DNA from: an uncultured Prevotella sp.
Lineage (GTDB): Bacteria > Bacteroidota > Bacteroidia > Bacteroidales > Bacteroidaceae
DNA: 5,048 bases
Assembly: GCA_900547005.1 (NCBI GenBank)
Contig: URER01000064.1
Coordinates: 1-5,048, forward strand
Reading direction: 5' to 3'
In this document: positions 1 to 5,048 of the stretch, one piece after another
Numbering within the stretch: position 1 is the first letter of the stretch
Layout of the letters: each line of letters starts with the position of its first letter
Made by a program: the position numbers and the translations under genes
Notes under the pieces: model-generated
The model's input: only the letters and a program-made list of their open reading frames with translations
The model's database searches: none
Told to the model about the DNA's origin: nothing

Positions 1-48
1 CCCCCTGCCGTTACCGGCGAAATCACCGACCCGCGTACATTGATGTAA
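1..48 (+). CDS. leuC: 3-isopropylmalate dehydratase large subunit, C-terminal end only (partial)
   Basis: Only the last 15 codons and the TAA stop lie in the window. They read PPAVTGEITDPRTLM, which resembles the usual LeuC C-terminus (an A-A-V-T-G-x-(I/F)-x-D-x-R type ending). LeuC carries the 4Fe-4S cluster of isopropylmalate isomerase and works as a heterodimer with LeuD, encoded 18 nt downstream. The position directly before leuD supports the call as much as the short peptide does. The catalytic and iron-sulfur residues lie outside the window, so intactness cannot be judged. Confidence 0.85.
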   Translation, partial: PPAVTGEITDPRTLM

Positions 49-66
49 TCCACAAAAAGTATCAAA

Positions 67-657
67 ATGAAACAGAAATTCAATATAATAAAGTCAACCT
101 GTGTTCCACTTCCTTTGGAAAACGTGGACACTGACCAGATAATACCCGCCCGTTTCCTTAAGGCAACAGACAAAGAAGGCTTCGGCGACAATTTGTTCCG
201 CGACTGGCGATATAACAAAGACGGCTCGCTGAAAGAAGATTTCGTGCTTAACGACCCACGATATGGCGGAGTTGTACTCGTTGCGGGCAAGAACTTCGGC
301 TCTGGTTCATCAAGAGAGCACGCCGCGTGGGCTATCGCAGGCTACGGTTTCCGTGTCGTTATCAGTTCATTCTTTGCAGATATACACAAGAACAACGAAC
401 TGAACAATTTTGTTCTGCCCGTTGTCGTAACCGAAGGATTCCTTCAGGAACTTTTCGCCAGCATTGAGGCAGACCCTAAGACAGAAGTCGTTGTAGACCT
501 TCCGAACCAGACTGTGACGAATATGGCAACCGGACGAAACGAGCATTTCGAGATAAACGGTTACAAGAAGCACTGTCTGATGAACGGACTTGACGATATT
601 GACTATCTGATACAGAATAAGGACAAGATAGAAGGATGGGAAAAGGAGAACAAATAG
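67..657 (+). CDS. leuD: 3-isopropylmalate dehydratase small subunit
   Basis: This is the small subunit (swivel domain) of cytoplasmic isopropylmalate isomerase. With LeuC it converts 2-isopropylmalate to 3-isopropylmalate through a dehydrated intermediate; the same enzyme type can isomerise citramalate. The 196 residues are close to the usual length of about 200. Visible family motifs are NVDTDQIIPARFL near residues 19-31, the substrate-loop signature FGSGSSREHAAWAI near residues 77-90, and SSFFADIHKNNELNN followed by LPV just after. The start is the first ATG after leuC, 18 nt past its stop. It is preceded by an A-rich stretch (cacaaaaagtatcaaa) without a Shine-Dalgarno, as is normal in Bacteroidota. 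The last 22 nt overlap the next gene, so leuC, leuD and that gene are almost certainly co-transcribed. Nothing is truncated or missing. Confidence 0.97.
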   Translation: MKQKFNIIKSTCVPLPLENVDTDQIIPARFLKATDKEGFGDNLFRDWRYNKDGSLKEDFVLNDPRYGGVVLVAGKNFGSGSSREHAAWAIAGYGFRVVISSFFADIHKNNELNNFVLPVVVTEGFLQELFASIEADPKTEVVVDLPNQTVTNMATGRNEHFEINGYKKHCLMNGLDDIDYLIQNKDKIEGWEKENK

Positions 658-2204
658 GCCACGACTACAAGCGCCTTCCTCCTTTTGTAGAAATCATGGA
701 CAGCACTCTGCGCGACGGAGAGCAGACCAATGGCGTCAGCTTTCTGCCGCATGAGAAACTCATGATAGCCAGAATGCTTCTGAAAGATCTTAACATAGAT
801 AGAATAGAAGTGGCTTCTGCCCGTGTTTCCGAAGGAGAGAAAGATGCGGTAAGCATGATATGCCGCTATGCGCAGGCACACGGAATGGCCGATAGGGTGG
901 AGGTGCTTGGCTTCGTAGACGGCCATCTTTCCATAGACTGGATAAAAAGTTGTGGCGGTCATGTGATTAATCTGTTGGCTAAAGGTTCGCTGAAACACTG
1001 TACCCAACAGTTGCATAAATCCCCTGATGAGCATATCCATGACATCCTGAACGTGTTGGCATACGCTGACGAATGTGGCTTCGACGTGAACCTTTATCTT
1101 GAGGATTGGAGCAGCGGAATGAAGGATTCGCCCGATTATGTCTATCAGCTTATGGACGCACTTGTGGGCAAGAACATCAAGCGCTTCATGCTTCCCGATA
1201 CGCTGGGTATAATGAATCCGCTTCAGGCGATGGAATATTTCCGCAAGATGGTGAAGCGTTATCCCGACACTCACTTCGATTTCCACGCACATAACGACTA
1301 CGATATGGCGGTGAGCAACTCACTCGCTGCCGTATTCAGTGGCGCGAAAGGGCTGCACGTAACAGTGAACGGACTCGGCGAACGATGCGGAAACGCACCT
1401 TTGGCAAGTGTGCAGGTAATCTTGAAAGACCATTTCGAGGCGAAGACAAACATCAATGAAGGCAGGCTAAACGATGTTAGCAAGGTTGTTGAAGGTTATA
1501 GCGGCATAGCTGTTGCACCAAATCAACCCATCGTCGGTGAGAATGTCTTCACGCAGGTGGCCGGAGTACACGCCGATGGAGACAATAAGAACAACCTGTA
1601 TTGCAACGCTCTCATGCCTGAACGCTTCGGCCGTAAACGTGAATATGCCCTCGGAAAGAACTCGGGACGTGCAAATATCGCGAAAAACCTTGAGGAGTTG
1701 GGACTTGAACTCACGGTGGAACAAACCAAACGAGTAACGCAGCGCATCACCGAATTGGGCGATAAGAAAGAGCTTGTTACGCAAGACGACCTGCCATATA
1801 TCGTGTCTGACGTGCTGAAACACGATGCGCCGGAAGACAAAGTGAAGCTCGTGAGTTACATGGTGAGCACCAGTTACGGTCTGAAACCAATCGCCAGCAT
1901 AAAAGTAAATATCAACGGCAGCGAGTATGCTGCCGATTCTACGGGCGACGGACAGTATGACGCCTTCGTGAAAGCCCTGCGTTATATATACAAGCAATAT
2001 CTGAATCGCACCTTTCCGATACTCGATAATTACACGGTGAGCATTCCGCCAGGAGGTCGCACCGACGCCCTCGTTCAGACAATCATCACCTGGCGCAATG
2101 GTGATAAACTGCTGAGAACGCGCGGCCTCGATGCCGACCAGACCGAAGCAGCGATAAAGGCGACGTTCAAGATGCTGAACATGATAGAAGAAAACATAAA
2201 TTAA
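636..2204 (+). CDS. cimA: (R)-citramalate synthase, Leptospira type (LeuA/CimA family)
   Basis: A DRE-TIM metallolyase of 522 residues that condenses acetyl-CoA with a 2-oxoacid; pyruvate is the likely partner, giving (R)-citramalate for isoleucine synthesis. The catalytic barrel begins with DSTLRDGEQ (R26, D27). The metal-binding FHAHND motif supplies H217 and H219, with N253 in GERCGNAP. The C-terminal third (about 395-515) is a LeuA-type regulatory domain with TGDGQYDAF at 436-444. Compared from memory with L. interrogans CimA, residues R16, D17, L81, L104, Y144, E146, T179, D304, N310, L311 and Y312 correspond to R26, D27, L91, L114, Y154, E156, T189, D314, N320, L321 and Y322, all at +10. 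L81, L104 and Y144 are the reported pyruvate-pocket residues. The start overlaps leuD by 22 nt; the next in-frame ATG (696) would remove the first beta strand (VEIM), so 636 is preferred. A 2-isopropylmalate synthase remains possible. Effector control, probably by isoleucine, is inferred from the domain. Confidence 0.85.
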   Translation: MGKGEQIGHDYKRLPPFVEIMDSTLRDGEQTNGVSFLPHEKLMIARMLLKDLNIDRIEVASARVSEGEKDAVSMICRYAQAHGMADRVEVLGFVDGHLSIDWIKSCGGHVINLLAKGSLKHCTQQLHKSPDEHIHDILNVLAYADECGFDVNLYLEDWSSGMKDSPDYVYQLMDALVGKNIKRFMLPDTLGIMNPLQAMEYFRKMVKRYPDTHFDFHAHNDYDMAVSNSLAAVFSGAKGLHVTVNGLGERCGNAPLASVQVILKDHFEAKTNINEGRLNDVSKVVEGYSGIAVAPNQPIVGENVFTQVAGVHADGDNKNNLYCNALMPERFGRKREYALGKNSGRANIAKNLEELGLELTVEQTKRVTQRITELGDKKELVTQDDLPYIVSDVLKHDAPEDKVKLVSYMVSTSYGLKPIASIKVNINGSEYAADSTGDGQYDAFVKALRYIYKQYLNRTFPILDNYTVSIPPGGRTDALVQTIITWRNGDKLLRTRGLDADQTEAAIKATFKMLNMIEENIN

Positions 2205-2219
2205 AAACATTATAAGACA

Positions 2220-3281
2220 ATGAAACTTAAAATAGCAGTATTGGCCGGTGACGGCATCGGACCGGAAATCATGAAGCAAGGCGTGGCCGTTATGGATGCG
2301 GTAGCCGAGAAATTCGGTCATGAGGTAGAATATAAAGAAGCCCTTTGTGGCGCCCATGCCATCGACGAAGTTGGCGACCCGTTCCCAGAGGATACTTTCC
2401 AGACTTGCAAAGATGCAGACGCTGTGCTCTTTGCAGCAGTTGGCGACCCGAAATTCGACAATAATCCGACAGCGAAGGTACGTCCTGAGCAGGGACTTCT
2501 CGCAATGAGAAAGAAGCTCGGTTTGTTTGCCAACATCCGTCCGGTGCAGACATTCAAGTGTCTGCTCCATATGTCTCCGCTGCGTAAGGAACTCGTAGAA
2601 AATGCCGACTTTATCTGCATCCGCGAGCTTACCGGCGGTATGTACTTCGGTGAGAAGTATCAGGACAACGACAAGGCATACGACACCAATTATTACACTC
2701 GTCCAGAGATTGAGCGCATCCTGCGTGTGGGCTATGAGTATGCACGCAAGCGCCGCCATCATCTTACGGTTGTGGACAAGGCCAACGTGCTTGCATCTTC
2801 ACGTCTGTGGCGTCAGATCGCAAAAGAGATAGCACCGGAATATCCCGATGTTACAACCGATTATATGTTTGTAGACAATGCTGCAATGCGCATGATTGCC
2901 GACCCGAAGTTCTTTGATGTTATGGTTACGGAGAACACCTTCGGCGATATCCTCACAGACGAAGGCAGTTGCATCAGCGGTTCTATGGGGCTTCTGCCGT
3001 CAGCTTCAACCGGAGAGAGCACCCCGGTGTTCGAGCCTGTTCATGGCTCATGGCCTCAGGCAGCCGGCAAGAATCTCGCCAACCCGCTCGCACAGATTCT
3101 TTCTGTCGCAATGATGCTCGAATATTTCGACCTCAAAGAGGAAGGCGCGCTCATCCGCAAGGCCGTAGATGCGAGTCTCGATGCCAATGTACGCACTCCC
3201 GAAATTCAGGTAGAGGGTGGCAAGGAATACGGCACAAAGGAAGTTGGTGCATGGATTGTCGACTACATTAAGAACGCGTAA
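2220..3281 (+). CDS. leuB: 3-isopropylmalate dehydrogenase
   Basis: A soluble beta-decarboxylating dehydrogenase of 353 residues, the normal length. It oxidises and decarboxylates 3-isopropylmalate to 2-oxoisocaproate, and can act on beta-methylmalate to give 2-oxobutyrate when citramalate synthase feeds the pathway. Visible motifs are AGDGIGPEIM at the N-terminus, RELTGGMYFGEK with Y142, VDKANVLASSRLWR with K187, FVDNAAMRMI with D219, and FGDILTDEGSCISGSMG with metal ligands D243 and D247. These match the known substrate, catalytic and Mg/Mn positions of the family. The nucleotide-site loop reads EPVHGSWPQAAGKNLANP, with Q280-A281 where the well-studied enzymes have Asp-Ile; I recall similar loops in Bacteroidales LeuB, so this is probably a lineage trait. 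The gene follows the citramalate synthase gene by 15 nt, with an A-rich leader and no Shine-Dalgarno, and closes the operon. Confidence 0.96.
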   Translation: MKLKIAVLAGDGIGPEIMKQGVAVMDAVAEKFGHEVEYKEALCGAHAIDEVGDPFPEDTFQTCKDADAVLFAAVGDPKFDNNPTAKVRPEQGLLAMRKKLGLFANIRPVQTFKCLLHMSPLRKELVENADFICIRELTGGMYFGEKYQDNDKAYDTNYYTRPEIERILRVGYEYARKRRHHLTVVDKANVLASSRLWRQIAKEIAPEYPDVTTDYMFVDNAAMRMIADPKFFDVMVTENTFGDILTDEGSCISGSMGLLPSASTGESTPVFEPVHGSWPQAAGKNLANPLAQILSVAMMLEYFDLKEEGALIRKAVDASLDANVRTPEIQVEGGKEYGTKEVGAWIVDYIKNA

Positions 3282-3309
3282 TCTGTCTTAAAAAAATAAA
3301 GGCTATTTG

Positions 3310-3341
3310 TTTGGTAATGAAATAAATAATGCGTAATTTTG
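3310..3341 (+). promoter_or_regulatory. Bacteroidota-type promoter for glyA
   Basis: TTTG at 3310-3313 (another TTTG lies at 3306-3309) is followed by a 20-nt spacer and TAATTTTG at 3334-3341. This fits the Bacteroidota primary sigma consensus of a -33 TTTG and a -7 TAnnTTTG. Transcription would start a few bases after 3341, leaving a leader of about 135 nt before the glyA ATG. It is the best such match in the intergenic region and faces the right way. It implies that glyA is expressed separately from the leu operon, although no terminator is obvious between them. Confidence 0.72.
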
Positions 3342-3481
3342 CACAGCGTTACGATATTAGGCAGAGAATGTTTTATTCATGCCCCTTTCCAGCGCCATAT
3401 CACTTAGCCACAGTTTGATGTGTTGCGTTCGACAGGTAAAAATAAGGTTGTATATAAACAAAAAATCATCAAATAATAACA
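3342..3481 (+). other. Untranslated leader of glyA
   Basis: This stretch of about 135-140 nt lies between the predicted promoter and the glyA start. I see no convincing hairpin ladder, terminator/antiterminator pair or known riboswitch core. It contains a short ATG-initiated frame at 3368-3418 (16 codons, MFYSCPFPAPYHLATV, then TGA). A second ATG at 3379 runs into glyA out of frame. The last 30 nt are A/T-rich (aaacaaaaaatcatcaaa) with no Shine-Dalgarno, a usual Bacteroidota translation start region. The length is unusual enough to note, but no regulatory element is demonstrated. Confidence 0.4.
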
Positions 3482-4762
3482 ATGAGAAAAGATCAGGAGA
3501 TTTTCGACCTCATCGAAAAAGAGCACCAGCGTCAGCTTAAAGGCATGGAGCTTATCGCATCAGAGAATTTCGTTAGTGACGAGGTAATGCAGGCAATGGG
3601 TTCATACCTCACCAATAAGTATGCTGAGGGACTTCCCGGCAAACGCTATTATGGCGGCTGTCAGGTTGTTGATCAGGTGGAAGACCTTGCACGCAACCGT
3701 GTGAAGAAGCTCTTTGGTGCTGAGTTTGCTAACGTGCAGCCACACTCTGGAGCGCAGGCTAATGCCGCTGTGTTCCTCGCTTGCCTGAAGCCGGGCGATA
3801 CATTCATGGGACTGAACCTTGATCATGGCGGCCACTTGTCGCACGGTTCTGCTGTTAACACATCGGGAATACTCTATAATCCGATAGGTTACAATCTCGA
3901 CAAAGAGACCGGCCGTGTGGATTATGACGAGATGGAGCGTCTTGCACACGAACACAAACCAAAACTCATTGTAGGTGGTGGCTCTGCATACAGCCGTGAG
4001 TGGGATTACAAGCGTATGCGTAAGATTGCCGATGAGGTGGGCGCATTACTGATGATTGATATGGCACACCCGGCCGGACTTATCGCTGCCGGACTGCTTG
4101 ACAACCCAGTGAAATACGCACACATTGTAACTTCTACGACACACAAGACCCTTCGCGGTCCGCGTGGAGGTATCATTCTCATGGGTAAGGACTTCGAGAA
4201 CCCGTGGGGACTCACTACAAAGAAGGGCGAGGTGAAGATGATGAGTATGTTGCTTAACTCTGCCGTGTTCCCAGGAACACAGGGCGGTCCGCTTGAGCAC
4301 GTCATCGCAGCTAAGGCTGTGGGCTTCGGCGAGAACCTTGAACCATCATGGAAAGAGTACGCTACACAGGTGAAGAAGAACGCATCCGTGCTTGCAGACG
4401 AACTTATCGGCCGTGGTTTCAACATCGTAAGTGGCGGTACAGACAACCACTCTATGCTTGTAGACCTGCGCTCTAAGTATCCGGATTTGACAGGTAAGGT
4501 CGCAGAGAACGCTCTCGTAGCAGCCGACATTACTGCAAACAAGAATATGGTGCCGTTCGATTCTCGCTCAGCATTCCAAACAAGTGGTATCCGTCTGGGT
4601 ACAGCCGCAATGACCACACGTGGCGCTAAGGAGGATATGATGAAGCTGATAGCAGAACTTATCGAGGAGGTTCTGAACGCTCCTGAAGACGACAAGACAA
4701 TAGCTCGCGTTCGTGAGAAGGTGAACGAGACAATGAAAAACTATCCGCTCTTCGCTTATTAA
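3482..4762 (+). CDS. glyA: Serine hydroxymethyltransferase
   Basis: A cytoplasmic, PLP-dependent fold-type I enzyme that interconverts serine and glycine with transfer of a one-carbon unit to tetrahydrofolate. It supplies glycine and 5,10-methylene-THF. The 426 residues are slightly more than the 417 of the E. coli enzyme and look complete. Visible motifs are MELIASENFVSDEVM (residues 22-36), NKYAEGLPGKRYYGGC, and NVQPHSGAQANAAVF around the cofactor phosphate. LDHGGHLSHG follows, then the signature TSTTHKTLRGPRGG, in which K222 should form the Schiff base with PLP. The C-terminal domain has SGIRLGTAAMTTRG. The start gives the conserved N-terminal helix directly before ELIASENF. It appears monocistronic: its own promoter lies upstream and a strong terminator begins 33 nt after the stop. 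No residue appears to be missing. Confidence 0.98.
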   Translation: MRKDQEIFDLIEKEHQRQLKGMELIASENFVSDEVMQAMGSYLTNKYAEGLPGKRYYGGCQVVDQVEDLARNRVKKLFGAEFANVQPHSGAQANAAVFLACLKPGDTFMGLNLDHGGHLSHGSAVNTSGILYNPIGYNLDKETGRVDYDEMERLAHEHKPKLIVGGGSAYSREWDYKRMRKIADEVGALLMIDMAHPAGLIAAGLLDNPVKYAHIVTSTTHKTLRGPRGGIILMGKDFENPWGLTTKKGEVKMMSMLLNSAVFPGTQGGPLEHVIAAKAVGFGENLEPSWKEYATQVKKNASVLADELIGRGFNIVSGGTDNHSMLVDLRSKYPDLTGKVAENALVAADITANKNMVPFDSRSAFQTSGIRLGTAAMTTRGAKEDMMKLIAELIEEVLNAPEDDKTIARVREKVNETMKNYPLFAY

Positions 4763-4795
4763 TCGCAAAATTTGTGGATATATAATAATGTATAT

Positions 4796-4836
4796 GAAGC
4801 CCTTGAGACTGATTTGTTCTCAAGGGCTTCTTTATT
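4796..4836 (+). terminator. Intrinsic terminator of glyA
   Basis: A perfect 13-bp inverted repeat: gaagcccttgaga at 4796-4808 pairs with tctcaagggcttc at 4818-4830, around a 9-nt loop. A T-rich tract (tttatt) follows from 4831. It starts 33 nt after the glyA stop. The T-tract is only on the + strand side; the opposite side (atatacattat) is a much poorer U-tract, so this is probably one-directional and ends glyA transcription. Confidence 0.93.
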
Positions 4837-4881
4837 GTATCCGGATCATGATGCGATAATGTTGTTATTTTTGGCGAGAGA

Positions 4882-4913
4882 GTTGGTAATATCAAAGAAA
4901 GAGTGTATCTTTG
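4882..4913 (+). promoter_or_regulatory. Possible Bacteroidota-type promoter reading into the repeat array
   Basis: GTTG at 4882-4885, one base off the -33 TTTG consensus, precedes a 20-nt spacer and a perfect TAnnTTTG box, TATCTTTG, at 4906-4913. The spacing equals that of the glyA promoter. The -7 box is the first 8 nt of the first 66-bp repeat, so any transcript would start near 4918-4920 and read rightwards through the array. What it would serve lies beyond the window. The -7 motif is strong, the -33 weak. Confidence 0.5.
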
Positions 4914-5048
4914 CATAAGATAGGCTGCGTCTCAGCAATTTAGAGCAAGCTCTATTGCATTCGACTTGCACTATCTTTGCATAAGATAGGCTGCGTCTCA
5001 GCAATTTAGAGCAAGCTCTATTGCATTCGACTTGCACTATCTTTGCAT
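4906..5048 (+). repeat. Tandem 66-bp palindromic intergenic repeat (2 copies plus a truncated third)
   Basis: Copies at 4906-4971 and 4972-5037 are identical over all 66 bases; 5038-5048 is the first 11 nt of another copy cut by the window end. Each unit opens with tatctttgcat, which contains a TATCTTTG promoter-type box. The unit is an imperfect palindrome. In the first copy, AAGATAG (4917-4923) pairs with CTATCTT (4971-4977), TGC and GTC (4926-4931) pair with GAC and GCA (4963-4970) around a TT bulge, GCAAT (4935-4939) pairs with ATTGC (4954-4958), and AGAGC (4942-4946) pairs with GCTCT (4949-4953). TATCTT-tgcat-AAGATA also forms a local hairpin. There is no variable spacer, so it is not a CRISPR array, and no transposase is visible. 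I recall related palindromic intergenic repeats in Bacteroides and Prevotella genomes, but could not check. Function is unknown. Confidence 0.9.

Noticed and set aside
603..1292. A 229-codon minus-strand frame opposite the start of cimA.
   Set aside because: It lies wholly opposite leuD/cimA coding sequence that is confidently assigned, and has no recognisable domain or start signal.
1467..2762. A 431-codon open frame on the minus strand opposite cimA and leuB.
   Set aside because: It is antisense to two well-recognised genes, spans their junction, resembles no family I know, and has composition typical of a shadow frame. Its hydrophobic start is a by-product of the leuB codons.
3282..3313. 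A terminator after leuB.
   Set aside because: Only a 5-bp A/T stem (AAATA with TATTT around AAGGC) is present, without GC pairs; this is too weak to call.
3414..3450. A second promoter close to glyA (TTTG at 3414-3417, TAAGGTTG at 3443-3450).
   Set aside because: The -7 box has a mismatch in its conserved TTTG part and the spacer is 25 nt, longer than the usual 19-21.
4006..4695. A 229-codon minus-strand frame opposite glyA, rich in Ser and Pro.
   Set aside because: The low-complexity Ser/Pro content is what the complement of GlyA codons gives; the glyA frame is fully conserved here.
4906..5048. A CRISPR array.
   Set aside because: The repeats are directly tandem with no variable spacers, the unit is itself a long palindrome, and no cas gene is in the window.
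4906..5048. An insertion sequence end or a tRNA-associated attachment site.
   Set aside because: No transposase or integrase frame, no tRNA gene, and no flanking target duplication could be seen; the window ends inside the array.

Overview
The window looks like the chromosome of a member of the Bacteroidota, most likely Prevotella or a close relative within the Bacteroidales. Three things point there. LeuD, LeuB and GlyA read like the Bacteroidales versions as I remember them. The start codons of leuD, leuB and glyA follow A-rich leaders with no Shine-Dalgarno sequence. The promoter-like elements have the Bacteroidota form (TTTG, a spacer of about 20 nt, then TAnnTTTG) rather than the sigma70 form. 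No database search was possible, so the genus is an inference.

Positions 1-3281 are the distal part of a branched-chain amino acid operon on the + strand: the last codons of leuC, then leuD, a DRE-TIM acyltransferase gene overlapping leuD by 22 nt, and leuB 15 nt further on. The acyltransferase is not a generic LeuA. From memory, it aligns without gaps, at a constant offset of +10, with the pyruvate-pocket, metal and acetyl-CoA residues of Leptospira interrogans citramalate synthase, so (R)-citramalate synthase (CimA) is the best call. LeuCD and LeuB also process citramalate (citramalate to citraconate to beta-methylmalate to 2-oxobutyrate). The cluster can therefore serve leucine synthesis and also make the isoleucine precursor 2-oxobutyrate from pyruvate without threonine.

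Positions 3282-3481 are a 200-nt intergenic stretch with no clear terminator after leuB but a good Bacteroidota-type promoter. It should give glyA a leader of about 135 nt that contains a possible 16-codon uORF. Positions 3482-4762 encode a complete serine hydroxymethyltransferase, followed by a strong intrinsic terminator with a perfect 13-bp stem.

Positions 4840-5048 hold no supported gene. They contain a possible promoter and a tandem array: two perfect 66-bp copies plus 11 nt of a third cut by the window edge. Each unit begins with a TATCTTTG promoter-type box and is an imperfect palindrome over nearly its whole length. This is the least explained part of the window. The rest is ordinary core metabolism, and I see no sign of a defence system, mobile gene or CRISPR array.
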